A stretch of DNA of 40,864 nucleotides from Nonomuraea aridisoli (GCF_003236395.1 NZ_POUD01000055.1:1-40864); one strand, 5' to 3'; shown: positions 17,074-26,500, numbered from the stretch's first letter. Notes: generated from the sequence alone by a model not told the origin. Translations and numbers: made by a program.

Positions 17074-17488
17074 ATGGGAGGTGCTGGTGACCGGGGCCAC
17101 CGGAGGGATCGGGACGGCGCTGGTCGGCGCGCTCACCGCGGCGGGGCATGAGGTGACCGCCGTCGGGCGCGACGTCGGGCGGCTCGGCGTACGGGGGATC
17201 GAGGCCGATCTGGCCGACCCCGGGACGCTGGCCGCCGCGGGGGAGCTGCGGGAGCTGGCCGACTCGCTGCGCGAGGAGGAGGCCGCCCACGGGATCCGCG
17301 TCACCACCGTCTATCCCGGGGCGACCGCGACCGACCTGCTGGGCGAGGTCAGGAACGCCTTCGGGAGCCCGTACGATCCCGAGGCGTGCATCCGGCCGCG
17401 GACGCTGGCCGAGATGATCGTCTGGGTGCTGAACGCCCCCGCCGACTCCTACCCGTGCGAGCTGTCGGTGCTGCCGTCGCCTCGTTGA
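17074..17488 (+). pseudogene. SDR remnant with the catalytic centre deleted
   Basis: The readable frame (from GTG 17081) starts with an intact SDR cofactor segment, VLVTGATGGIGTALVGALTAAGHEV, continues to DLADPGTLAAAG, then jumps to LRELADSLREEEAAHGIRVTTVYPG, which normally lies about 100 residues later. The NNAG segment and the YxxxK catalytic motif are absent. The 3' third (TDLLGEV...YPCELSVLPSPR) looks normal. An ATG at 17074 with a good ribosome site (GGAGGGA) is one base out of frame with the rest; removing one base would give a natural start (MGVLVTGATG), so a frameshift is likely too. Converges with the intact SDR at 17495. Confidence 0.75.
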
Positions 17489-17494
17489 CGCCCT

Positions 17495-18193
17495 TCAGGA
17501 CCAGGCGATCTCACCGGTGCGGCCGACGAAGCGCCCGGAGCCGGCGCCGGGCTGCTCGGTGGCGAGGCCGACGACGGCGTCCGTGCCCTCGGTGACGGTC
17601 TGGGGGCCGCTGAACCCGTTGAGAGCGGTCGCCGTGTAGCCGGGATCGGCGGCGTTGACGCGGATGTCCGGCAGCCCCTTGGCGTACTGGGTGGTCAGCA
17701 TCGTGAGCGCCGCCTTCGAGGCGGTGTAGAGCGGCGCGACCACCGACGACTCGGCCCGCGACGGGTCGTGGGTGTAGGCGAGCGAGCCCATGCCGCTGCT
17801 GACGTTGATGATGACCGGATCCGCTGACCGGCGCAGCAGCGGCAGGAACGCCGTGGTCGTCCGCACCACCCCGGCCACGTTGACGTCGAGCACGCCGAGG
17901 GCGTCGGCGCCGGTCAGCGCGCCGGGGTCGCCGAACGGGCCGTGGACGCCCGCGTTGTTGACCAGGACGTCGATCCGGCCCTCGTGATCGGCCACGTCCG
18001 CGGCCGCGGCCGCGACGGAGGCGTCATCGGTCACGTCGATGTGCACGAAGCGCGCGCCGAGCTCGGCGGCGGCCTTCGCGCCCTGCTCGCGGTCGCGGGC
18101 CCCGACCAGCACGGTGTGACCGAGGCCGACGAGGCGGCGGGCGGTCTCACGGCCGAGCCCCTTGTTCGCCCCGGTGATGAAAGTGATCGTCAT
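17495..18193 (-). CDS. Short-chain dehydrogenase/reductase
   Basis: A 232-residue SDR. The cofactor loop is TGANKGLGRE (residues about 7-16), Asp in HIDVTDD, NNAGVHG, Ser pair in NVSSGMGS and catalytic YTASK; the C-terminus is short and lacks the FabG tail, as in carbonyl-reductase-like SDRs. The start at 18193 (MTITFITGANKG) has no good ribosome site. It is divergent from the XRE regulator at 18284; a CAGTAC/GTACTG inverted repeat and a GGTAG-N3-CAG motif lie between them. It probably reduces a small carbonyl compound under control of that regulator (inference). Confidence 0.9.
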   Translation of the reverse strand: MTITFITGANKGLGRETARRLVGLGHTVLVGARDREQGAKAAAELGARFVHIDVTDDASVAAAAADVADHEGRIDVLVNNAGVHGPFGDPGALTGADALGVLDVNVAGVVRTTTAFLPLLRRSADPVIINVSSGMGSLAYTHDPSRAESSVVAPLYTASKAALTMLTTQYAKGLPDIRVNAADPGYTATALNGFSGPQTVTEGTDAVVGLATEQPGAGSGRFVGRTGEIAWS

Positions 18194-18241
18194 GTGGCCA
18201 TGGTCGGATCGGCCGGGGCGTCCGGCCAGGGACGCCTCCAC

Positions 18242-18279
18242 GGTAGGAACAGCAGTACCACCATCGGGGTCGCGTACTG
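18242..18279. promoter_or_regulatory. Candidate operators between SDR and XRE genes
   Basis: GGTAGGAACAG (18242-18252) matches the GGTAG-N3-CAG motif of the other SDR/XRE pair at 6180. Directly after it, CAGTAC (18253-18258) and GTACTG (18274-18279) form a 6-base inverted repeat with a 15-base centre, ending 4 bases before the XRE start. Confidence 0.4.
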
Positions 18280-18283
18280 ACGG

Positions 18284-19162
18284 ATGATGGATGTCATGAT
18301 GACGAAACCCGGGGCCGGGCTCGGCGCGATGATCCGTACGTGGCGGGATCGGCTGCCCCCGTCGGCCGTCGCGCTGCCGGTGGGCCGGACCCGCCGGGCG
18401 ACGGGGCTGCGCCGCGAGGAGCTCGCCGAACTCGCCGGCGTGTCGGTCGACTACATCGTGCGCCTGGAGCAGGGGCGCGCCACGACGCCCTCGGCGCAGG
18501 TGGTCGCCTCCCTGGCGCGTGCCCTGCAGCTGACCGTCGCCGAACGTGACCACCTGTACCGGCTGGCCAACCTCGTGCCGCCCGCGGATCGCATGATCTC
18601 CGACCACATCCCGCCGGGTGTCCACCGGGTGCTCTCCCGGCTGGGAGACGTCGCGGTCGCCGTGTTCGCGGCGGACTGGCAGCTGATCTGGTGGAACCGC
18701 AGCTGGTCCGCGCTGCTGGGCGACCCCTCGTCGGCGCCGCCGCGGCTGCGCAACTTCGCCCGTCACCGGTTCCCGGTGGGCGGCGGCCCCTCCCGCCTCG
18801 CGCCGTGGCCGGTGATCGAACCGGACAAGGACGCCGCCGACGTCGCCGTCGTGTCCGACCTGCGCCGCGCCACCGGCCGCTTCCCGCAGGACGCGCGCCT
18901 GGCGGCGCTGATCCACGAGCTGAACACCGGCAACGAACGCTTCGCCGAGCTGTGGGCGATGGGCACGGTGGGCGCCCACCGTGAGAACCACAAGACGGTC
19001 GAGCACCCCTCGGTGGGACCGGTCTCGCTGGACTGCGACGTGCTGACGGACGGCGACTCCGAGCTCAAGATCGTGATCTTGACTCCGGAACCCGGCAGCG
19101 AGCACGAGATCAAGCTGCGCCTCGCCGTGGTCGCCGGCCCGCCGGTCACCACGGGCGGCTGA
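18284..19162 (+). CDS. XRE regulator with MmyB-like domain
   Basis: About 292 residues. The helix-turn-helix part (about 10-85) carries TGLRREELAELAGVSVDYIVRLEQGRATTPSAQV; the rest is MmyB-like, with the aromatic pair IWWNRSWSALLGDP, a LRNFARHRFP segment in place of the usual LF-DP motif, HELNTGNERFAELWAMGTVGAH and a closing beta region. There are four in-frame starts (18284, 18287, 18296, 18299), none with a convincing ribosome site; 18284 is a default. It is divergent from the SDR it probably controls and converges with the TetR gene 4 bases beyond its stop. Confidence 0.88.
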   Translation: MMDVMMTKPGAGLGAMIRTWRDRLPPSAVALPVGRTRRATGLRREELAELAGVSVDYIVRLEQGRATTPSAQVVASLARALQLTVAERDHLYRLANLVPPADRMISDHIPPGVHRVLSRLGDVAVAVFAADWQLIWWNRSWSALLGDPSSAPPRLRNFARHRFPVGGGPSRLAPWPVIEPDKDAADVAVVSDLRRATGRFPQDARLAALIHELNTGNERFAELWAMGTVGAHRENHKTVEHPSVGPVSLDCDVLTDGDSELKIVILTPEPGSEHEIKLRLAVVAGPPVTTGG

Positions 19163-19166
19163 CCGC

Positions 19167-19895
19167 TCACGGGGCGTCGCGTCCGGGCCGGTCCAGGCCG
19201 GCGGCGAGCTCGCCGATCGCCGCGTCGAACCGGCGGCTCAGCGCCGCCATGTCCGCCGCCATGTCCGGCGGCATGTCCGGCGGCATGTCCGGCGGCACGT
19301 CCGGGTCGGCGGACTGCCGCAGCCATTCGTCCAGGACCACGCGCAGCGACGTCAGCACGGCGGCCGCGCACACGACCGGATAGATCGAGTCCGGGGACCC
19401 GGCGGGCAGGCCGACGCGTTCGGCGATCGCCTCGGCCAGCGCCCTCTCCTGGGCGGCGAGCACGGCCAGCTGCTGGGGCACCAGTGTGGGCGTGGAGCGG
19501 ATCAGCCGCAGCGCCCGGATGTGGTCGCGGCTGACCGTGTCACCGTCGTTCATGACGACCATCACCGCCTCGCGGAACGCCCGCAGGACGGTCTCCGTGC
19601 GCGGCCTGGCCCTGAACTGGGTGATGAGCTCCTGCGCGGCCGACGCCACGGACGCCATGACCGCTTCTTCCTTGCTGGAGAAGTAGTTGAAGAAGGTCCG
19701 CAGCGCGATGTCGGCCTCTTCGGCGATCTGCTCGACGGTGACGTTCTCCACGCCGTGGCGCAGCGACAGGCGCAGGGCGGCCTCGCGAAGCGCGGCCCGG
19801 GTGGCCTGCTTCTTGCGCTCCCTGCGCCCGGCGACCGGTGCGGCGGCTGGTGTGGACGGGCCGGCCGCCGCGCCGGCCGATGTGGGACGAACCAC
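19167..19895 (-). CDS. TetR-family regulator with a PPDM repeat
   Basis: A 242-residue protein. After a Pro/Ala-rich leader the helix-turn-helix spans about 25-75 (RAALREAALRLSLRHGVENVTVEQIAEEADIALRTFFNYFSSKEE). The RTFFNYF helix and a following 'RALRLIRSTPTLVPQQLAVLAAQERALAEAIAER' region match the MftR/'TetR_C' type regulators of actinobacteria. Residues near 202-220 consist of the repeat PPDMPPDMPPDMAADM, encoded by 12-bp tandem repeats. The GTG start at 19895 follows a strong GGAGGAGG site. It lies 49 bases after the aldo/keto reductase stop on the same strand, so it is probably third in the TetR-AKR-TetR run, although CATAAT on the minus strand near 19931 could be its own -10. Confidence 0.88.
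   Translation of the reverse strand: MVRPTSAGAAAGPSTPAAAPVAGRRERKKQATRAALREAALRLSLRHGVENVTVEQIAEEADIALRTFFNYFSSKEEAVMASVASAAQELITQFRARPRTETVLRAFREAVMVVMNDGDTVSRDHIRALRLIRSTPTLVPQQLAVLAAQERALAEAIAERVGLPAGSPDSIYPVVCAAAVLTSLRVVLDEWLRQSADPDVPPDMPPDMPPDMAADMAALSRRFDAAIGELAAGLDRPGRDAP
19248..19307. repeat. 12-bp tandem repeat inside the TetR gene
   Basis: Five units of 12 bp: one variant (CATGTCCGCCGC), three exact copies of CATGTCCGGCGG (19260-19295) and one divergent copy (CACGTCCGGGTC). On the coding strand it encodes the PPDM repeat, so copy number changes would keep the frame. Confidence 0.9.
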
Positions 19896-19944
19896 CCAAC
19901 CTCCTCCTCCACGCCAGGGTTCCCCATTATGAGGGGGTGCGGGA

Positions 19945-21051
19945 TCAGGCGGCGCTGCCCGGCACCCAGTTCCGCACGGCCGGGGCGTATCCGGCGGGTT
20001 TGTCGGCGACCTTCAGACCGGGGTTGATCAACCAGCTCTGGTAGGCGGGCGTGAACATGCGGTAGACCGACGGCGGGGGCGCCGAGCTCGCCTCGTCGAG
20101 CTCGGCGCGCAGACCGGCCGGCAGCTCGAAGTCGAGCGCCGCCATGTTCGCGTCGAGCTGCTCCGCGCTGCCGGCCCCCACGATCGCCGAGCCGACGCCC
20201 GGCTGGGTGGCGACCCAGTTGAGCGCGACCTGCGCCATGCTCACGCCGAGTTCGGCGGCCACCTTCTCCAGCGTCGCCAGCAGCCGCCAGTCCCGCTCCG
20301 TGCGGGCCCCTCCGGACGCGTCGCCGGCCAGCCGGCCCTCCCCGGCCAGGCCCTGGCCGTCGGCGCGGTACTTGCCGGTCAGGAAGCCGCCGGCCAGCGG
20401 GCTCCACGCGGTGATGCCGAGCCCCAGACTGCGCCCCATGTCGACGTGTTCGAGCTCGATAGTCCGGTCGACGAGGGAGTAGGGCAGTTGCAGGCCCACC
20501 ACCGGGACGAGCGAGTCGGCCTCGGCGAAGCTCTGGGCGCGGGCCGCGTACCAGGCGGGCACGTCCGACAGGCCCGCGTAGCGGATCTTCCCGGCCCTGG
20601 TGAGGTCGTCGAAGGTCCGCATGACCTCCTCGACGGGCGTGATCCGGTCCCACGTGTGCAGCAGGAACAGGTCGATGTAGTCGGTACGCAGGCGGCGCAG
20701 TGACGCCTCCACCGCCCGGATCATGTGCTTGCGCCCGTTGCCTCCGGCGTTAGGATCCGCGGGGTCGACGCTGTTGGTGAACTTGGTCGTCAGCACCACC
20801 CGGTCGCGCACGCCGGCCTCGGCGATCAGGTTCCCGAGGATGGTCTCGCTCTCCCCGGCGGTGTAGAAGTCGGCGGTGTCGACGAAGTTGCCGCCCGCTT
20901 CGAGGTAGTGGCGGAAGATCGGGCGGGCCTGCTGCTCCGTCTTGCCGTAGGCGGCGTGGAAGCCGCCGGTGCCGAAGTTCATCGTGCCGAGCGCGAGCCG
21001 GCTGACGCGCAGCCCGGAACGTCCGAGCAGGTAGTAGTGGTCCACAGGCAT
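19945..21051 (-). CDS. Aldo/keto reductase (second copy)
   Basis: A 368-residue NADPH-dependent aldo/keto reductase. Tetrad: Asp and Tyr in DTADFYTAGES, Lys in LTTKFTN, His in FLLHTWD; cofactor region SAIVGAGSAEQLDAN. It is longer than the copy at 3274 and shares only family-level similarity. It starts at 21051 with GGAG about 10 bases upstream. A consensus-like promoter (TTGACA-N17-CAGGCT, 21121-21093) lies upstream and its -35 is buried in an operator palindrome, so repression by the upstream TetR (21138) is very likely. A carbonyl-detoxifying role is inferred from this pairing. Confidence 0.92.
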   Translation of the reverse strand: MPVDHYYLLGRSGLRVSRLALGTMNFGTGGFHAAYGKTEQQARPIFRHYLEAGGNFVDTADFYTAGESETILGNLIAEAGVRDRVVLTTKFTNSVDPADPNAGGNGRKHMIRAVEASLRRLRTDYIDLFLLHTWDRITPVEEVMRTFDDLTRAGKIRYAGLSDVPAWYAARAQSFAEADSLVPVVGLQLPYSLVDRTIELEHVDMGRSLGLGITAWSPLAGGFLTGKYRADGQGLAGEGRLAGDASGGARTERDWRLLATLEKVAAELGVSMAQVALNWVATQPGVGSAIVGAGSAEQLDANMAALDFELPAGLRAELDEASSAPPPSVYRMFTPAYQSWLINPGLKVADKPAGYAPAVRNWVPGSAA

Positions 21052-21092
21052 GAGGGTGTTGCTCCGTTCGCATTCCGTACCGTGCGGTCCAC

Positions 21093-21126
21093 AGCCTGCG
21101 CGGTCAGAAATGGACTGTCAAGTCCA
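21093..21126 (-). promoter_or_regulatory. AKR promoter with TetR operator over the -35
   Basis: On the minus strand TTGACA (21121-21116) and CAGGCT (21098-21093) are 17 bases apart. The palindrome TGGACT-GTCA-AGTCCA (21111-21126) covers the -35. It has the form TGGAC-N6-GTCCA, identical in outline to the site upstream of the TetR gene at 21759-21774. Confidence 0.75.
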
Positions 21127-21137
21127 AACTTGTGGTG

Positions 21138-21743
21138 TCAGGACGACGGGGGGCGGCCGGTCCGCAGGTAGGCGAGGCCCAGGTCGAGGGCGGCTTCCAG
21201 GTGCGTGGTGCGGCCGGTGGACAGCTGGATCAGCACGCCGCCCTGGATGCCGGCGAGCAGCGCGGCCGCCGCCTGGCCGGGATCGAGGCCCGGGTCGATC
21301 TCGCCCGCGGCCTGCATATGCCGTACGCCGGCGGCGAGCTCGGCCTGCCAGTGGTTCATCAGCTCGGTGACCACGGCCTGGGCGCCGGGCGTGTTCCCGC
21401 GCAGCTGCGACATGACGGAGTTGAGCGGGCACTGGCTGCCCTGGGCGCGGTAACGCTCGACGACCCGGTCACGCCACTGCCGCCAGGCGTCCCAGGAGGT
21501 GAGGTCGCCGAGCTGGGGCTGCTGGTCCTCCAGCACGCGGTCGGCCTCGAGGCGGGCCACGGCGAGCAGCAGCTCCTCCCGGCCGCCGGGGAAGTAGTGG
21601 AAGAGCTGACTCTTGCTCGTCGACGTCCTGGCCAGGATGTCGTCGAGGGTCGTGTCGGCCACACCGTGCTCGCGGATGTGCAGGGCGGCCCCTTCGAGGA
21701 TGCGCTGCCGCGTCGCGGCTCCCTTGCGTGTCAGCTGACGCAT
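21138..21743 (-). CDS. TetR-family regulator, LmrA/YxaF-like
   Basis: A 201-residue repressor. The helix-turn-helix spans about 8-55 (TRQRILEGAALHIREHGVADTTLDDILARTSTSKSQLFHYFPGG); the SKSQLFHYF helix and the CPLNSVMSQL segment (around residue 105) with its Cys-Pro are hallmarks of the LmrA/YxaF-like group that senses antibiotics, flavonoids or reactive carbonyls. It starts at 21743 with GGGAGG upstream. Matching palindromes lie at its own promoter and at the promoter of the downstream aldo/keto reductase, so it probably represses both. Confidence 0.92.
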   Translation of the reverse strand: MRQLTRKGAATRQRILEGAALHIREHGVADTTLDDILARTSTSKSQLFHYFPGGREELLLAVARLEADRVLEDQQPQLGDLTSWDAWRQWRDRVVERYRAQGSQCPLNSVMSQLRGNTPGAQAVVTELMNHWQAELAAGVRHMQAAGEIDPGLDPGQAAAALLAGIQGGVLIQLSTGRTTHLEAALDLGLAYLRTGRPPSS

Positions 21744-21758
21744 GACAACCCTCCCGAC

Positions 21759-21779
21759 TGGACGTGGCAGTCCAGCCTA
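21759..21779 (-). promoter_or_regulatory. TetR autoregulatory operator and -10
   Basis: The palindrome CTGGAC-N6-GTCCAG spans 21758-21775 (core TGGAC-N6-GTCCA, 21759-21774). A minus-strand -10 hexamer TAGGCT (21779-21774) abuts it, so the operator covers the transcription start of the TetR gene. Same operator outline as at 21111. Confidence 0.75.
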
Positions 21780-21846
21780 TGCGGCCGCGGCCGCACCGCC
21801 GCGGCGGTCGGGCGGTCACGCGGGCGGGTGAGCGGGACCCGGAGTC

Positions 21847-21900
21847 ATGTCAGCGGCCATGTCAGCGGCCATGTCAGCACGGCGACGGCCCAATGTCAGC
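21847..21900. repeat. TGTCAGC direct repeats upstream of the P450
   Basis: TGTCAGC occurs at 21848, 21860, 21872 and 21894, with start-to-start distances of 12, 12 and 22 bases; the first units are exact 12-mers ATGTCAGCGGCC. It lies in the 338-base region between the TetR gene and the P450, about 180 bases before the P450 start. Heptamer direct repeats with near-helical spacing are how SARP activators bind, and a SARP gene is the next gene on. No gene is seen in 21776-22081. Confidence 0.6.
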
Positions 21901-22081
21901 GCGGTCGGCGATGGTGAAAGCCATGAACGGTTCAGCGAGTGCGCGGCGGAATGGCCCGCTCGCCGGCGAGGCCGATCACGGCGGCTCCCGCACCCGCCCC
22001 GGGCAGCGGTCGGGCACGGTCGGCAGGAACCCCGAACGCGGCCTCCGAGTTGCTGAACCGCCAGTGAACGGGAGGACGACC

Positions 22082-23281
22082 ATGGAACACACCATCGCGA
22101 CGATGCCGACCACGCGTCAGGCCGGCTGCCCCTTCGACCCGCCGAAGGAGCTGACCCAGGCCCGCGAGCAGAGCCCGATCAGCCGCTTCACCTTCCCGGA
22201 CGGGCACCAGGGCTGGGTGGTCACCGGCTACGACCTGGTCCGGTCGATCCTGGCCGACCAGCGGTTCAGCTCCCGCAGGGAGCTCATGCGCCACCACCCG
22301 TTGATCGACTACGGCGACATCGAGGTGCCCCCGGCGCCGCCCGGCGAGTTCCTGCTCATGGACGAGCCGCAGCACAGCCGCTACCGCAGGCCGCTGGTGG
22401 GCAAGTTCACCGTCCGCAGGATGCGGCTGCTCACCGAGCGCGTCGAGCAGATCACCGCCGACCATCTGGACGCCATGGAGCAGGCCGGGCCGCCGGCGGA
22501 CCTGGTGACCGCGTTCGCCAAGCCCATCCCCGCCATGGTGATCTGTGAGCTGCTGGGGGTGCCGTACGAGGACCGCGCCGTCTTCCAGGAGAACATCGAC
22601 AAGTTCATGAGCGGCGAGACCAGCGACGAGGAACTGGTCGCCGCCTACACCGCGACCCAGCAGTACCTGGCCGAGCTGGTGGCCGCCAAGCGCGCCAACC
22701 CCACCGACGACGTGCTCAGCGACCTCACCGACGGCGATCTCACCGACGAGGAGCTCAAGGGGATGAGCCTGGTCCTGCTGGCGGGCGGGCTCGACACCAC
22801 CACGAACATGCTGGCGCTCGGCACCTTCGCGCTGCTGCGGAACCCGGCGCAGCTGGCCGCGTTGCGCGCCGAGCCCGCGCTCGCCGACCAGGCCGTGGAG
22901 GAGCTGCTGCGGTATCTGACCATCGCCAAGACGGGCCAGCGGGTCGCGCTGGAGGACGTCGAGGTGGGCGGCCAGACCATCAAGGCCGGCACGACGGTCG
23001 TCCTGTCGTACAACACCGCCAACCGCGACCCCGAGCGCTTCCCCGACCCGCACGTGCTCGACCTGCGCAGGCGGGCAGGCGGACACGTGGCCTTCGGTCA
23101 CGGCATCCACCAGTGCCTCGGTCAGCAGCTGGCCCGCGTCGAGATGCGGGTCGCGTTCTCCGCGCTGTTCGGCCGCTTCCCCACGCTGCGCCTGGCCGTG
23201 CCGGCCGACGAGGTCGCCCTGCGCCCGGAGACCGCCGACATCTACGGCGTGAAGAGCCTGCCGGTCACCTGGGACGCGTGA
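22082..23281 (+). CDS. Cytochrome P450 beside the SARP regulator
   Basis: A 399-residue soluble P450. I-helix LLAGGLDTTTNML, ExxR in EELLRYL, haem loop AFGHGIHQCLGQQLARVEM with the Cys ligand. The overall style (FDPPKELTQ start, RRPLVGKFTVRRM after the B/C region, GIHQCLGQ) resembles the CYP105/CYP107 type common in secondary metabolism and xenobiotic oxidation. ATG 22082 follows GGGAGGACGACC. No ferredoxin or other tailoring gene is adjacent. The next complete gene is the large SARP-type activator. The frame stays open upstream to 21764 but has no better start. Confidence 0.93.
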   Translation: MEHTIATMPTTRQAGCPFDPPKELTQAREQSPISRFTFPDGHQGWVVTGYDLVRSILADQRFSSRRELMRHHPLIDYGDIEVPPAPPGEFLLMDEPQHSRYRRPLVGKFTVRRMRLLTERVEQITADHLDAMEQAGPPADLVTAFAKPIPAMVICELLGVPYEDRAVFQENIDKFMSGETSDEELVAAYTATQQYLAELVAAKRANPTDDVLSDLTDGDLTDEELKGMSLVLLAGGLDTTTNMLALGTFALLRNPAQLAALRAEPALADQAVEELLRYLTIAKTGQRVALEDVEVGGQTIKAGTTVVLSYNTANRDPERFPDPHVLDLRRRAGGHVAFGHGIHQCLGQQLARVEMRVAFSALFGRFPTLRLAVPADEVALRPETADIYGVKSLPVTWDA

Positions 23282-23327
23282 CCGCGAACGCCGCCCACAA
23301 GATCGCCTGCCGGCCCTGACCGAGGCC

Positions 23328-23399
23328 ATGAGCCTGCTGAAGAGGCATGCCCTGCTGGACATGACCTGCAAGATCACCGAAGCCCTCGACGCCGCCTGA
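23328..23399 (+). other. Short open segment, possible 3' gene remnant
   Basis: After the P450 stop an open frame ends at TGA 23397-23399. From ATG 23328 it reads MSLLKRHALLDMTCKITEAL and ends in DAA; the upstream in-frame codons (RLPALTEA) look like natural protein too. It resembles the C-terminal tail of a longer helical protein rather than a free gene, and no ribosome site was seen. The family is not recognised. The rest of 23400-23521 shows nothing I can name. Confidence 0.3.
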
Positions 23400-23521
23400 C
23401 CTCCCATCGACGCCGTCGGTACTCCTCTGGGCGGAGCCGTAGCGTCCGCCGGAGATAACCAACATTCGCCTGACCTGCGATGATTCGAGGAAAATGGTGG
23501 GATTCGCGGATTGCGTACGGC

Positions 23522-23542
23522 GGCGGTGACTCAATAACCGCC
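23522..23542. promoter_or_regulatory. Inverted repeat before the SARP gene
   Basis: GGCGGT (23522-23527) and ACCGCC (23537-23542) flank a 9-base AT-rich centre, 13 bases before the SARP start codon. It could be an operator or a hairpin next to the start; no ribosome site is visible before ATG 23556. Confidence 0.35.
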
Positions 23543-23555
23543 ACGGTTCGGCACA

Positions 23556-26500
23556 ATGACCGATGTGCGAGTTGGATTGCTCGGGCCGTTCGAGGTCCGG
23601 AACGGCGATGGGTCCGTGGTCGACGTTCCTGGGATTCGGCTGCGCGCCCTGCTCGCCGCACTCGCCCTCGAACCCGGCCGGATCGTCACGCGGGCGAGGC
23701 TGGTCGACTGGATCTGGGGGCAAAGGCCGCCCGCGGACGAGGTGAACGCCCTGCAGGCGTTGGTGTCCCGGCTGCGCAGGGTGTTGCCGGACGGTGTGAT
23801 CGAGGCGGATTCGGGCGGGTACCGGCTGGCCGTGGCTCCCGATGCCGTGGACGTGTCCCGGTTCGAGCACCTGGTCGGCCAGGCCCGTGCCGCCGAGCCC
23901 GCGGCGCGGGCCGATCTGCTGCGCTCGGCCCTGGCGTTGTGGCGCGGCACGGCCATGGCGGACCTCGCACTGCGCGACAGCGACGCGTTCGACGCCGCGG
24001 TCGCGCGTCTGGACGACCTCTACGTCGCCGTGCTCGGGGACCGGGTGGACGCGGACATCCGCCTCGGCCGCGGCTCGGAGCTGATCTCGGAGCTGACCGA
24101 GCTGGTCGCCGCGTATCCGCTGCGGGAGGGGTTCGTCGCGGCCTTGATGCGGGCGCTCGCCGAGGCCGGCCGGGGGAACGAGGCGCTGACCGTGTACCAG
24201 CGGACGCGCGAGCGGCTCGCCGAGGAGCTGGGCGCCGACCCGTCGGCCGAGCTGTCCGCGCTGCACACCGCGCTGCTCCGTGGTGAGCTGGGCGAGCGGG
24301 CGGAGAACCGCAGGACCAACCTGCGTGCCGAGCTGACGAGCTTCGTCGGCAAGGACGATGACATCGCCGCGGTCGCCGCCCTCGCCGTCAAGCACCGGCT
24401 GGTCACCTTGACGGGGCCGGGCGGCTCCGGCAAGACGAGATTGGCCACGGAGACCGCGCGGACGATGCTCACCGAGCTGCCCGACGGCGCGTGGCTGGTC
24501 GAACTCGCCTCGGTGCCGGCCGGCGGTGACCTGGCGCAGGCCGCACTCACCGCGATCGGCCTGCGTGACCAGCCGATGCTCGGCGGCACGCGGGGCGGCG
24601 AGCCGATGGACCGGCTCATCGCCGCGATCCGGGAGCGCGCGATCCTGCTGGTCCTGGACAACTGCGAGCACGTGATCGAGGCGGCCGCGGCTTTCGCGGA
24701 TCGGCTCCTGGGAGAGTGCCGGAGGTTGCGGATCCTGGCCACGAGCAGGGAACCGCTCGGCATCACCGGGGAGGTGCTGTGGCAGGTCGAGCCGCTCGCG
24801 CTGCCCGCGGCCGACGCCTCAGAGGCCTCGCCCGCGGTGCGGCTGCTGCGGGACCGCGCGGAGCTGGTGCGCAAGGACATCGGCAACGACGCGCGCACCT
24901 TGTCGGCCATGGCGCGGATCTGCCGGGCGCTCGACGGGATGCCGCTGGCGATCGAACTGGCCGCAGCACGGCTGCGCACCATGTCCATCGACCAGCTGGC
25001 GCACCGGCTCGATGACCGGTTCCGCCTGCTGACCAGCGGCAGCCGTACGGCGCTGCCCCGGCACAAGACGCTGCGCGCGGTCGTGGACTGGAGCTGGGAC
25101 CTGCTGACCGAGGCCGAACGCGGCGTGCTGCGGCGGCTGTCGGTGTTCTCCGGCGGGGCGAGCCTGGAAGCGGCCGAACGCGTGTGTGGCGGCGAGGCGT
25201 TCGCCGGCGAGCAGGTGCTCGACGTGCTGACCACGTTGATCGAGAAGTCGCTGCTGGTCGCCGACGGCGAGGCCACGCCGCGCTACCGGATGCTCAACAC
25301 CATCAGGGAGTACGCGGCGCACCGGCTCGCCGAAGCGGGGGAGGACGAGCGGGCGCGCCGGGCGCACCTGGCCTACTTCACCGAGCTGGCCGAGACGGCC
25401 GATCCGCACCTGCGCCGGGCCGAGCAGCTGGAATGGCTGTCCGCGCTCGAGGCCGAGCACGACAACCTCAGTGCGGCCCTGCGCGGGGCGATCGCCGAGG
25501 GATGGGCCCAGGAGGCGATGCGGCTGGTCGGGGCCCTGGGCTGGTACTGGGTCCTCAGCGGCCGCAAGGCCGAGGGCACCGACCTGAGCGTCGCGGCGGC
25601 CTCGCTGCCGGGTGAGGTGTCGGACGAGGTGCGGGCGATGGCGTACACCATCGTGGCGGTCCTGGTGACCTCCTGGCCCGGCCGCGACCAGTATCAGGCG
25701 CGGGAGTGGATCGTCGGGGCGCACCGGTTCACCCAGCGCAGCGGATATCGCCACCCGGTGCTCGGGTTCGTCGAGCCGCTGGCACGGATGCTGGAGGGGC
25801 CGGGGGAGTTCCTGCCCGCGTTCGAGCCGCTCATCGCCGACGACGATCCGTGGGTGCGCGCGCAGGCCAGGCTCGCCCGCGGCCGGCTGCGGCTCACGCT
25901 CGGCCGCGACGAGACGGACGTGGACGCCGACATCGAGCTGGCCCTGGCCGAGTTCCGCACGCTGGGCGACCGGTGGGGGATCTCCATGGCGCTGACCTTC
26001 CTGGCCGACCGGCTCGCCATGCGCGGCGAGTTCGCCCGCGCGTGCGCGTACTACGAAGAGGCCCTCACGGCGTTGCCCGGGGTGGGCGCCACCGAGGACG
26101 TGGTCAGCGTACGGACGCGGCAGGCCCAGCTGTACTGGCTGCTCGGCGACGAGCGCTCCAGCGCGGCCGCCATGGCGCAGGCGCGGCGGGGCGCGAGCGG
26201 GATCACCTGGCCGGACGTGCTCGCCGAGCTGGCGCTTTCTGAGGCGCAGCTGGCGCGCTGGGGCGGCGAGCCGGACGCGGCGCACCAGCACCTGGCCACG
26301 GTGCTGGCGATGCTGGGCAACGCCGAGGTGAACGCCGAGCTGAGCGACATGGTCCGCGCCAGGGCCCTGGACCTGTACGGCTACCTCACCGACGATCTCC
26401 AGGAGGCGAGCGCGCATCGGGGCGAGGCGCTGCGCGCGGCCGTGGAGACGACGTATCCGCCGCTGATCGCCGAGGTGCTGATCGGGATCGCGGATCTCGC

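Noticed and set aside
23328..23399. Short peptide after the P450 as a P450-modified RiPP precursor
   Set aside because: It has no Tyr or Trp for crosslinking and no ribosome site, and the frame looks like a protein tail continuing from upstream.
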